From Geobacter sp. DSM 9736 (lineage in GTDB: Bacteria; Desulfobacterota; Desulfuromonadia; Geobacterales; Geobacteraceae), in assembly GCF_900187405.1 (NCBI RefSeq), contig NZ_LT896716.1:2236001-2300000 (forward strand): a stretch of 64,000 nt of DNA, read 5' to 3'. Below the pieces are notes generated by a model, which did not search any database, had not been told where the DNA came from, and was given only the letters and a program-made list of their open reading frames with translations. The stretch's first letter is position 1. Each line of letters starts with the position of its first letter. Positions 36,956-45,161 of the stretch are shown here, piece by piece. A program made the position numbers and the translations under genes.

Positions 36956-38209
36956 CTAAGGAAAGTCCATCCGGGAAAGAAATTGCCGCTCGAACATCGG
37001 GTTCCCGGAGAGGGGGACAACGCGACAGGCGGCGGCAAGCCTCTCCAGCCGGTCCACCCCGAAAGGGTCGCAAAGTACCCGCTCCACGCCCGCAAGTGCC
37101 CCATCATCAAAAAAACGGGCGCGGCCGGCCATGCCTCGGCTGAAAATGCCGATCTCCTCAAGATGCTCCGGGAGCAGGTGAGAACCGAAAGAGCCGGTGA
37201 CGACAACCTCTCCGACATCCTCAAGGGATATCCCCCCTTTTTCAGCCAGGACCTCCATCCCTGCCCTGACCGCAGACTTTGCAAGCTGCACTTGGCGAAT
37301 ATCTTCCTGCGTAAGGTAAATCAACCGTTCGGCATCATGATGGAGAATGAAAGCCCGCTCCCCATCGACCTCCCTTACCCGGACAGCCAGGTTGGAGGAT
37401 ATTTCCGACGGAGAAAGGAGCCGCCCGGTTGCGTCGATCACCCCCCATCGCCGCAGGCCCGCTACAGCCTCGATCACCGCCGATCCGCATACACCCTCCG
37501 GAGGCCCACCGCCGATGGTCTCGACGGAGACGCGATCTGCCGAGACGACAGCGCGTGAAATGGCTCCTCGCACCGCCGCCATGCCGCATTTGATGTTCCC
37601 CCCCTCGAACGCAGGGCCGGCGGCAACAGATGTGGCTGATATGCAGCCTTCCGTCGATAGAGCTATTTCACCGTTTGTACCAAGATCGAGGTATAGCCTG
37701 GGACACGTATTATCGACCCCCGCAGCGACAATGAACGCCAGAAGGTCTCCCCCGACGAACCCCCCGGGTAGCGGGAAGGCGAGTGCCTCGGCAGCAAGAT
37801 TCCACCCGATCTCCTTCGTGCCGAAGTTACGCACCCGGGAAAAAAGGGGCCGGTACGGGATGCGCGCGAGCGAGTCCACCGGAAGCCCGAGAAGGAGGTG
37901 CTCCATTGCAGGATTGCCTGCAAAGGCAACTTTGCCGACAGCTCCACCTGGAGGGGTTTTACGGAGAAGATCATTCGCCAGACGCTCAAGTTCCCCGTTC
38001 ACGAGCAGGGACAGATGCGCCACCATTTCGGGTGCTGAGCAGGCAGCCTCCAGACGGGTGACGATGTCACTGCCGAAGGTCCGTTGCGGGTTGAGGGCGC
38101 CGGCCGAAGAGATCCGCTCCCCGCTGCGCAGGTCCACCAGGGACGCGGCAAGGGTCGTGGTACCGATATCGAAGGCAAGACCGAACACGTTCAGAGAATT
38201 TCCACGCAC
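36956..38209 (-). CDS. RACo-like ASKHA-domain protein without an iron-sulfur domain
   Basis: A 417-residue protein of the DUF4445/ASKHA family. It shows two phosphate-binding elements, '[14 protein letters not shown]' near the N-terminus and '[12 protein letters not shown]' mid-protein, and '[11 protein letters not shown]' near the C-terminus. In corrinoid reductive activators (RACo) this region follows an N-terminal [2Fe-2S] domain and couples ATP hydrolysis to reduction of cobalt. Here that ferredoxin-like domain is absent; the gene begins with a GTG inside the end of selD (19-base overlap). It may work with a separate electron donor or have another role. Confidence 0.8.
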   Translation of the reverse strand: MRGNSLNVFGLAFDIGTTTLAASLVDLRSGERISSAGALNPQRTFGSDIVTRLEAACSAPEMVAHLSLLVNGELERLANDLLRKTPPGGAVGKVAFAGNPAMEHLLLGLPVDSLARIPYRPLFSRVRNFGTKEIGWNLAAEALAFPLPGGFVGGDLLAFIVAAGVDNTCPRLYLDLGTNGEIALSTEGCISATSVAAGPAFEGGNIKCGMAAVRGAISRAVVSADRVSVETIGGGPPEGVCGSAVIEAVAGLRRWGVIDATGRLLSPSEISSNLAVRVREVDGERAFILHHDAERLIYLTQEDIRQVQLAKSAVRAGMEVLAEKGGISLEDVGEVVVTGSFGSHLLPEHLEEIGIFSRGMAGRARFFDDGALAGVERVLCDPFGVDRLERLAAACRVVPLSGNPMFERQFLSRMDFP

Positions 38210-39228
38210 CCTGCTCCCGCCTTGACGACTTCTCCGACGAGAGCGGCACTGCAGCCGCGTTCGGGAGCACAGGCCAGAAAAAGCTCGGCTCCTTTCGGCG
38301 GAAGCGCGATGAGAAGCCCCCCTGAGGTCTGGGGATCGAAGAAGGGAAGAAGTCGGTCCGGGTCCACCAGCGTTCTGGTGGAGGCCAGGTAATAGTCGCG
38401 GTTGCGGTAGCAGCCTGCCGGAACAAGCCCACTATCCACCAACTCAGGGACCCCCGGAATTAGTGGTATGTCGTTGGCAACGAGCCTTACGCCGACTCCT
38501 GCCCCTCTGGCCATTTCACATGCATGACCGATGAGACCGAACCCGGTGACGTCCGTAGCAGCGGAGACTGAACACTCCAGCATCAGCTCTGCCGCCGCGG
38601 CATTGAGTGCGGCCATTTCTGCCACCGCCCGCTCCACCGCGAAAGCGGGAGCCATGTCGGCCTTTATTGCCGTGCTGATGATGCCGGTGCCGACAGGCTT
38701 GGTAAGGACTAGAAGGTCGCCGGGACGGGCTGTCGAATTGCGAACAATCCTTTCGGGATCGACAAGCCCGGTTACCGCAAGGCCGTACTTCAACTCGTCA
38801 TCTTCCACCGTATGCCCGCCGACGAGACAGACCCCGGCCTCACGCAAGGTAGCGAGCCCACCGGCAAGGAGATCGGCCAGCACGTCGGCACCTAATCGGC
38901 AGGCCGGAAAAAAAGCAAGGTTGGTAGCCGTGACGGGACGCCCACCCATGGCATAGACATCGGACAGGGCGTTGGCCGCCGCAATCCTGCCGAACAGGAA
39001 AGGGTCATCCACCACAGGAGTGATGATGTCCGCCGTCTCGACCAGGGCAAGGTTGGCGGAGATCCGATACACTCCGGCATCGTCGGACGTCTCCGGCCCC
39101 ACAAGTAGCGCCGGGTCAGTCTGCCCTAACAGTCCGCGCATGGCTTCTTCCAGGCCCGCCGGGCCCAGCTTGGCCGCTCAGCCGGCCGCCTTCACCATGC
39201 CGGTTAGCTTTACCTTCTGTTTTGTCAC
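38191..39228 (-). CDS. selD: Selenophosphate synthase, itself a selenoprotein (UGA at codon 17)
   Basis: SelD makes selenophosphate from selenide and ATP for selenocysteine tRNA. Read through one in-frame TGA at 39180-39178, the gene spans 345 residues: GTG start at 39228 (GAGAGGA five or six bases upstream), then '[20 protein letters not shown]', '[13 protein letters not shown]', '[20 protein letters not shown]' and '[12 protein letters not shown]', a full family match. The residue at the TGA is the usual active-site Cys/Sec position. Reading only from the ATG at 39141 would give 316 residues lacking the catalytic segment. It overlaps the ASKHA gene and follows alr by 15 bases. Confidence 0.93.
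39141..39180 (-). promoter_or_regulatory. Selenocysteine codon (39180-39178) and candidate bacterial SECIS stem-loop
   Basis: Immediately after the TGA the transcript can fold: CTGGGCCC pairs with GGGCCTGG (with two G-U pairs) around a GGC tip, and outer bases GGC/GCC can extend the stem. A hairpin with guanine in the loop placed just downstream of the UGA is what SelB recognises in bacteria. The fold is drawn by eye. Confidence 0.7.
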
Positions 39229-39243
39229 GGTTTCCTCTCCCGA

Positions 39244-40374
39244 CTACAGCAGGTACACCCGCGGGACGCGTTTGCTTATGCCGCAGAATATTTCATAGGG
39301 GATAGTGCCGGCCCAACCCGCAAGCTCTTCAGCCCGAATGCAGCTTCCCTCCCGGTCGCAGCCGAGAAGCGTCACCTCATCCCCTACCGCCACGCCCGGG
39401 ATTTCCGTCACATCCAGCATGATCCAGTCCATGCAGACCGTCCCCGTCACCCTCGCCCGCTCTCCTCTCACAAGCGCTTCCCCTTTGTTGGTCAGAGCGC
39501 GGCTGTACCCATCTGCATATCCGACGGGAACACTGGCGATGAGCCGCCGCTCCCGGGCCACATAGCGGCGCGCGTAGCTTATGCTGGCTCCCGGCTCGAC
39601 CCATTTCAGCATCGCAACTTCACTCTTGAGGCGCATCACCGGCTTCAATTCCATCTTTCCGTGGAAATCTCCGGAAGGGAGGGCTCCGTAAAGGGTGATG
39701 CCGGGGCGCACCAGGTTGCAGAAAGGAAGTTCTTGTGCAAAGACCGCAGCGCTATTGGCTATATGAATGTAAGAAGGCGAGAACCCCTCTCTTCTTGCCG
39801 CTTCCACGACCTCTGCAAACGCGGCGACCTGGCGTCCGGTATAACCTGCCCCCGCTTCGTCGAGCTCGTCGGCTGAAGCGAAGTGGGACATCACGCCTTC
39901 CAGCTCGATATTGGAAAGCTTGCTCATCTCTCTGAAGAAACCGGCTGCCTCATTATGGCGGATACCAAGACGCCCCATCCCGGTGTCGATCTTGACATGT
40001 ATCCTCGCCTTCCGGTAAAGCCTCGCCGCCGTGGCATCCAGCCGACGCGCCTGGTCAAGATCGAAGACGACGGTGGAAAGGTTGAATCCGACGCATTTCC
40101 TTTCCTGCCCCGGATATACCCCTCCCAGAATCAGGATGGGACGGTCTATCCCGCTTTTTCTCAACTGGATTCCTTCCGCCAGAAACGCAACGCCGAAAGC
40201 GGTTACGCCGAGCCCTTCAAGTTCCGTTGCTATGTCCATGAAGCCGTGGCCGTAAGCATCGGCCTTAACTACTGCGAGGATGCCGCATGAAGAAGGTACG
40301 GTACGTCTGATGACGGAGAAGTTGTAACGAAGTGAAGCAAGGTCGATTTCGGCAATGGTGGGTCTGCTGTCCAT
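39244..40374 (-). CDS. alr: Alanine racemase
   Basis: About 376 residues of a fold III PLP enzyme making D-alanine for peptidoglycan. The PLP-lysine motif is '[10 protein letters not shown]', with '[12 protein letters not shown]', 'HIANSAAVF', '[11 protein letters not shown]' and '[11 protein letters not shown]' following. The ATG at 40374 fits the family N-terminus; ATG 40389 and GTG 40419 are also in frame. None has a good ribosome site, but AGGAG lies farther upstream before a 10-codon open frame that ends just ahead of these starts. It diverges from the plus-strand gene at 40558. Confidence 0.93.
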   Translation of the reverse strand: MDSRPTIAEIDLASLRYNFSVIRRTVPSSCGILAVVKADAYGHGFMDIATELEGLGVTAFGVAFLAEGIQLRKSGIDRPILILGGVYPGQERKCVGFNLSTVVFDLDQARRLDATAARLYRKARIHVKIDTGMGRLGIRHNEAAGFFREMSKLSNIELEGVMSHFASADELDEAGAGYTGRQVAAFAEVVEAARREGFSPSYIHIANSAAVFAQELPFCNLVRPGITLYGALPSGDFHGKMELKPVMRLKSEVAMLKWVEPGASISYARRYVARERRLIASVPVGYADGYSRALTNKGEALVRGERARVTGTVCMDWIMLDVTEIPGVAVGDEVTLLGCDREGSCIRAEELAGWAGTIPYEIFCGISKRVPRVYLL

Positions 40375-40557
40375 ATGTGGAACACTCATATCCAGGAAGG
40401 AGTGGCTATCGGAGGTCACGCATTTCTATCATTTTCATCACGCTCCTGTAAAGGAAAAGGGGGGAGGAATCACCGAGCCAACTTTTACTTGCACGTTAAA
40501 AGTTTCTGGTTTACAAGAAAATTCCTGCGGACATGGCCGCGGAAGGGGGAAGGACCG

Positions 40558-42102
40558 ATGGCGACCATCGAAAATATTCAGGGACGATGGTTTGCAGCAT
40601 TCCTGCTGCTGGGAGTCTTTGCGGTCCTGTTCACCTTTCCCATTGGAGACGGAGACTTCTTCTGGCATGTAAAGACGGGGCAGTGGATATGGGAGAACAA
40701 GGCTCTTCCCTCCGCCGACCCGTTCTCCTACACGGTTAAGGACGTCAATCCGTTCCGCCCCGACTCCAACCGCATTCCATTCCTGCTAAAACAGTACTGG
40801 CTCGGCCAGCTGGCCCTCGCCGGGATCTGGAACATGGGTGGTGAAGCGGGCATGGTGGCTTTTCGCGCCGCCATCTACACCGGCATCCTCGCATTTCTCT
40901 TCTGGTGGGGATGCCGATTGAAGAGGGGAATCTGGCCGCTGATCATTCTCTTCCTGGCCGGCAACGTGCTTCGCAATTATCCCAACGAGCGGCCCCAGAT
41001 TTTCGCCTTCGTCTTCATGCCTCTGATGCTCTGGCTGCTGGAGCGGCTGCGCACCGGCACGGAACACCGATTGAAGGTTGCGATCCTTCTCCCTGCCGTC
41101 ATGCTGCTCTGGAGCAACTGCCACGGCTCGTTCATCCTGGGACAGGTGGTTCTGGTTCTGTACGCCGCCGGAATGCTGGGAGACACCGCCCTGGGAAAGG
41201 CCTCCTCCTTCGAGAAATTCCCCTTGGTGCCGCTACTCGCGGCGCTCATCGCTCCCCTTCTCAACCCCAACGGCCTCAGAGCCTTCACTGAATTCTTCAA
41301 CCTCTCCACAGCCTACAAGAGCCAGGTCACGGAATACGTCTCCCCCCTTGCCCTTGCCTGGCGCAGCCATCTGTTCGATTACTGGTTCTGGGCTCTCCTG
41401 CTTCTAGCTCTCGGCACCGTGATTCTCAACGTCAGGCGCATGGCACTTCCGCACCTCCTCGTCATCATCGCTCTGCTGGGGATCTCAATGAGCGGTGTGA
41501 GGTACATTCCATTCTTCGTCCTCGCAGCACCACTCCTCATCCCCTACCTCCCGGACTGGCAGCCGCAGAGGAGGCTTGCACTGATCCCGCTAGCCGTAGC
41601 AGCAATCTGGGCCGCGACCGCCGACTACCGGAATGTCTTCAAGTTTCGAGCAGAGCGATCCTTTCCGGCCCAGGCGGTGAAATTTCTCGAAGAGGCGAAG
41701 CCTGCAGGAAGAATCTTCAACTACATCGCCTGGGGCGGCTATCTCATGTGCCATTCCGGCTATCCTGTCTTTGTGGACGGGCGTGCATTGGCCGAGGAGT
41801 TCGTAACCCTTCACGATCGTGTCCTCTTCGGAGTCGGTTGGCAGAAGGTCCTGGATGACTACAACATCAACCTGATGCTGCTGCCGGGCACGCAGCCCAT
41901 CGACGGCAGTGCTTATCCTCTGCTCCTGCAGTTGCTGGACGCACCGGAATGGGCATTGATCCATGCAGACGACACGGCCCTCGCCTTCGCCCGACAGGTC
42001 CCTGAGAACAAGGCAATCATCGACAGGTACGCTGTCAGCAAGGGGCGCATCTCCCAGCACATAAAGGACCGCTGGGGATGGCAGTTCACTTACGACCTCT
42101 GA
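40558..42102 (+). CDS. Large integral membrane protein, GT-C-like
   Basis: A 514-residue protein with about ten transmembrane segments and a C-terminal soluble part of about 130 residues. The first loop holds 'DGDFFWHVKTGQWIW' and 'PSADPFSYTV', shared with the protein at 20235-22145, and later 'IFNYIAWGGYLMCHSGYPVFVDGRA' (matching 'YNSNYLGGYCLYHG' and 'DGRW' there, in part). This copy lacks TPRs. The start ATG at 40558 has AAGGACCG directly upstream; earlier in-frame ATGs lie in the alr regulatory region. It opens the plus-strand glycan operon. Likely an envelope glycosyltransferase; no reaction is known. Confidence 0.78.
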   Translation: MATIENIQGRWFAAFLLLGVFAVLFTFPIGDGDFFWHVKTGQWIWENKALPSADPFSYTVKDVNPFRPDSNRIPFLLKQYWLGQLALAGIWNMGGEAGMVAFRAAIYTGILAFLFWWGCRLKRGIWPLIILFLAGNVLRNYPNERPQIFAFVFMPLMLWLLERLRTGTEHRLKVAILLPAVMLLWSNCHGSFILGQVVLVLYAAGMLGDTALGKASSFEKFPLVPLLAALIAPLLNPNGLRAFTEFFNLSTAYKSQVTEYVSPLALAWRSHLFDYWFWALLLLALGTVILNVRRMALPHLLVIIALLGISMSGVRYIPFFVLAAPLLIPYLPDWQPQRRLALIPLAVAAIWAATADYRNVFKFRAERSFPAQAVKFLEEAKPAGRIFNYIAWGGYLMCHSGYPVFVDGRALAEEFVTLHDRVLFGVGWQKVLDDYNINLMLLPGTQPIDGSAYPLLLQLLDAPEWALIHADDTALAFARQVPENKAIIDRYAVSKGRISQHIKDRWGWQFTYDL

Positions 42103-42111
42103 GGACAAATC

Positions 42112-43053
42112 ATGGATCGCCCGACAATTTCCGTTGTCATTCCCGTTTATAACAGTGCCGAGATTCTCCCTGCCCTCATTGAGCAGCTCCTGCCCGTGCT
42201 GCATGAATTGGCCGCTGCATCGGAAGTGATACTCGTAAACGATGGAAGTCGCGACGGCAGCTGGAGCGTGATAGGTGACCTCGCCGCGCGGCACCCTGAT
42301 GTTCGCGGCATCGAGATGATGAGGAATTACGGGCAGCACAACGCTCTCCTGTGCGGAATCCGCGCGGCACGTTTCAGCCTCATCGTCACCATGGACGACG
42401 ATCTGCAACACCCTCCGGAAGAAATTCCGAAACTCCTGACCAAGCTCTCCGAAGGGTATGACGTTGTCTATGGAACTCCCATCAAGGAAGAACACGGCCT
42501 CTGGCGCGACCTGGCGTCACGGATGACGAAACTCGCCCTGCAGAACTCCATGGGCGCGGAAACTGCGCGAAAGATCAGCGCCTTCAGAGTCTTCAGGACG
42601 GATCTCAGAAATGCCTTCGCCGACTACCGCAGCCCATTTGCCTCAATCGATGTCCTGCTCACCTGGGGAACAACCCGTTTCACGGCACTGCCGGTGCGTC
42701 ACGAGCCACGTCGGGCCGGGGTGTCCAACTACACCTTCATGAAGCTCCTGACCCACGCTTTCAACATGATGACAGGCTTCAGCGTTCTGCCTCTGCAGGT
42801 TGCGAGCTTCCTCGGTTTCGCCTGCGCGTGTTTCGGTCTATTGATCCTCGTGTACGTCATAGGCCGCTATGTAATTCAGGGAGGTAGTGTCCCGGGATTT
42901 CCGTTCCTCGCGTCGATCATCGCAATCTTTTCCGGTGCACAGCTTCTAGCCCTGGGAGTCATCGGGGAATACCTGGCCCGCATGCACTTCCGCATGATGG
43001 AGCGGCCGACCTATGCAGTACGATCGACAACCTCCCCGGAGGAAAAAGTCTGA
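42112..43053 (+). CDS. GT2 polyprenyl-phosphate sugar transferase (ArnC/GtrB-like)
   Basis: A 313-residue GT2: 'ISVVIPVYNSAEILPALI', 'LVNDGSRDGSW', 'TMDDDLQHPPEEIPKLL' (DXD) and 'RHEPRRAGVSNYTF', then two transmembrane helices in the last 90 residues. This pattern is that of ArnC, GtrB and other enzymes loading sugars onto undecaprenyl phosphate. Given the WecD- and WecE-like genes that follow, it may load dTDP-Fuc4NAc or a related 4-amino sugar (inference). Its last base is shared with the first base of the next gene. Confidence 0.88.
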   Translation: MDRPTISVVIPVYNSAEILPALIEQLLPVLHELAAASEVILVNDGSRDGSWSVIGDLAARHPDVRGIEMMRNYGQHNALLCGIRAARFSLIVTMDDDLQHPPEEIPKLLTKLSEGYDVVYGTPIKEEHGLWRDLASRMTKLALQNSMGAETARKISAFRVFRTDLRNAFADYRSPFASIDVLLTWGTTRFTALPVRHEPRRAGVSNYTFMKLLTHAFNMMTGFSVLPLQVASFLGFACACFGLLILVYVIGRYVIQGGSVPGFPFLASIIAIFSGAQLLALGVIGEYLARMHFRMMERPTYAVRSTTSPEEKV

Positions 43054-43781
43054 TGGAGAGCAAGCACCACATCGAGTTTCTGCCCTGGGACTCCGGCTTC
43101 TTCGGTCGTCGGATCGCGCGGCTCGAAGGCGGGCGTCTCACCGAAAAACTGGCAGATGAGGCACTCGCTGAATGCAGAAAGGACGGGATAGAGTGCCTGT
43201 ATTTCCTTGCAGACGCCGACGATGACGAGACGGTCCTGGCAGCAGAGAAACAGGAATTCCATCAGACCGACATCCGTGTCACCCTGGAACAGCACCTGTC
43301 GCATCTCCCGCAGAAACTGCAGGAGAAGGTGGCAGTCCGTTCCGCGGTGGAAGCAGACATTAAACCGCTGGCAGCGATTGCACGCATCAATCACCGTGAC
43401 ACCCGCTTCTACTATGACAAGCGCTTCCCCACCGAGCGATGCGACGACCTCTACGGCACCTGGATTGAAAACAGCTGCCGCGGCTATGCCGACGCGGTGC
43501 TTACAGCCGGGGAGGAAGGCACCCCCGCCGGTTACATTACATGCCACCTTAGAGAGGGAAAGACCGGACAGATCGGGCTTCTGGGAGTGGGTGCCGCTTT
43601 CCAGGGAAAGGGCTACGGCCCGGCTCTCGTACGGGGAGCGCTTCAGTGGTTTGCCGCACAAGGGATGGAGCGGGTAACGGTAGTGACCCAGGGACGAAAC
43701 TGCAATGCACAACGTCTTTATCAGAAATGCGGCTTCACGACGTCGTTGCTCCAGTTGTGGTACCACAGGTGGCTATTATGA
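43053..43781 (+). CDS. GNAT acetyltransferase, WecD-like
   Basis: The 242-residue protein has an N-terminal domain beginning 'EFLPWDSGFFGRRIARL', which is characteristic of WecD-type dTDP-fucosamine acetyltransferases, and a C-terminal GNAT fold with the acetyl-CoA loop 'GVGAAFQGKGYGPAL' and 'NCNAQRLYQKCGF'. It would N-acetylate the 4-amino group produced by the WecE-like enzyme encoded downstream. It is coupled at both ends: it starts at the last base of the GT2 stop and its TGA overlaps the ATG of a small gene. Confidence 0.82.
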   Translation: MESKHHIEFLPWDSGFFGRRIARLEGGRLTEKLADEALAECRKDGIECLYFLADADDDETVLAAEKQEFHQTDIRVTLEQHLSHLPQKLQEKVAVRSAVEADIKPLAAIARINHRDTRFYYDKRFPTERCDDLYGTWIENSCRGYADAVLTAGEEGTPAGYITCHLREGKTGQIGLLGVGAAFQGKGYGPALVRGALQWFAAQGMERVTVVTQGRNCNAQRLYQKCGFTTSLLQLWYHRWLL

Positions 43782-43960
43782 TACAGGAGCGCTGCCAACG
43801 AACACTCAGAGAGTCGCTACGTTTCTCCCTCCGCTACAGTCTCGCCGCCGCCAGTCCCGTCATAGCAACAATTATCCTCGTGAACGGCCCGCTGGGCGTT
43901 CTCTCCCTCAGTCTCGACTGCAAAGCAACCAAGTTCCGGGCAAGCATGGGTGACCAGTGA
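43778..43960 (+). CDS. Small coupled protein of 60 residues, unknown
   Basis: An ATG at 43778 overlaps the stop of the acetyltransferase gene (ATGA), and its own TGA at 43958-43960 overlaps the GTG start of the next gene (GTGA). The frame fills the 175-base interval exactly, so it is very likely translated. The product is basic at the N-terminus (MIQERCQRTLRESLRFSL) and has one hydrophobic stretch of about 25 residues in the middle, then a short polar end with one Cys. I recognise no family. It could be a small membrane partner of the flanking membrane protein, or mainly serve to pass ribosomes along. Confidence 0.65.
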   Translation: MIQERCQRTLRESLRFSLRYSLAAASPVIATIILVNGPLGVLSLSLDCKATKFRASMGDQ

Positions 43961-45138
43961 ACACTGCAATCTCTCGAAGGGAACTGACGACAGGCGCCCT
44001 GCTGGTTGCAACTGCCGCCGCAATTTTGTTTGCTCCGGTCCTGTCGCGAATGGTGGGGCACGCCTACGACTACATCGTACACACCGAGCTTGCGGCCGTG
44101 ATGCTGACGAAGCGGGAAGTGATCACGCCACACTTCCTTTTCCAGGCACTGGCACTGGCCGTACATCTGGTTTTTCCCGCACCGCTCGACTGGACCGCCT
44201 TCTTTGTGGTGCTGGCCTCCACCTCCGCAACTGCAGCGATCATCTTCATCTCTCTGCGACATGAGGGAGCCGCTCCCGTCATGGCGGGGGTGATCAGTGC
44301 CACTCTTCTCCTCTCGGCACCCGTAACGCTGCTGGCCCTTCTCGATGGACATCTGTATTTAGGCTACATCGCGACCAACGTCTTTCACAACCCGACAATC
44401 CTCCTGCTCAAACCACTCGCGCTCCTATCATTCATGTTCATGACTCGCGCTTTTGATGGGGTCGAAAGGGCTAGGCTTTCATCAATTCTCCTCTGTGCCG
44501 GCATCACGGTTGCCTGCGTCCTCTCCAAACCGAGCTTCACTATCTGCATATTGCCTGCTGCGGTCCTGATGATGGGGCTCAGCCGGCTCAATAACCGAAC
44601 CTTCGATTCGCGACTCATCTGGTTCGGGATTCTACTCCCTGCGGCAGTCCTGCTGATTGCCCAGTACTGGTTTACGTATAGCCAGGATCAGATTTCGGGC
44701 GTGTATGAAGGAAAGAGCACCATTGTTCTCGCCCCGTTTGCAGTCATGTCCGTCTACTCCTCATGGCTCCTGCCTAAGTTCATCCTCTCCCTGCTGTTCC
44801 CCCTGGCGGTGCTGCTTCTTCATCTCAAAGAAGCAGTCAGCGACAGACGGCTGCTCCTGGCGTGGCTCGCTTTCGCTTTCGGCGGCGGATTCACATATCT
44901 GCTTGCGGAATCGGGCCCCAGGATGTATCAAGGTAACTTTGTCTGGAGCGGTCAAATAACCCTGTTCGTGCTGTTCATCTGCTCGGCTCTCTTTCTGCTT
45001 CGGCACTACGGAGGAAGTGCCCGTGAACAGGAAAGGCGCTGGCGTCTACTGGTATGTCAGGCGCTTCTGCTCCTTCATGCAGCCAGCGGCATCATTTTCT
45101 ATATCTCCGAGTACATCCAGACCGAGCGCTTCTGGTAG
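43957..45138 (+). CDS. Polytopic membrane protein of the glycan operon, unknown
   Basis: A 393-residue protein with about ten transmembrane segments and no cytoplasmic domain of note. The first loop has 'GHAYDYIVHTELAAVML', with Asp and Glu/His residues like the active-site loop of GT-C transferases, and a later loop 'FHNPTILLLKPLAL' is conserved-looking. The GTG start at 43957 overlaps the stop of the 60-residue gene. Between acetyltransferase and aminotransferase genes it could be a flippase, polymerase or transferase for the lipid-linked amino sugar; no choice is possible by eye. Confidence 0.7.
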   Translation: MNTAISRRELTTGALLVATAAAILFAPVLSRMVGHAYDYIVHTELAAVMLTKREVITPHFLFQALALAVHLVFPAPLDWTAFFVVLASTSATAAIIFISLRHEGAAPVMAGVISATLLLSAPVTLLALLDGHLYLGYIATNVFHNPTILLLKPLALLSFMFMTRAFDGVERARLSSILLCAGITVACVLSKPSFTICILPAAVLMMGLSRLNNRTFDSRLIWFGILLPAAVLLIAQYWFTYSQDQISGVYEGKSTIVLAPFAVMSVYSSWLLPKFILSLLFPLAVLLLHLKEAVSDRRLLLAWLAFAFGGGFTYLLAESGPRMYQGNFVWSGQITLFVLFICSALFLLRHYGGSAREQERRWRLLVCQALLLLHAASGIIFYISEYIQTERFW

Positions 45139-45161
45139 CACAAAAACAGGAACGGATCATC

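Noticed and set aside
36758-37558. Plus-strand frame of 266 codons
   Set aside because: Mostly antisense to the ASKHA-domain gene and without motifs.
41590-42495. Minus-strand open frame of 301 codons
   Set aside because: Antisense to the 514-residue membrane protein and GT2 genes, whose motifs and ribosome sites are clear.
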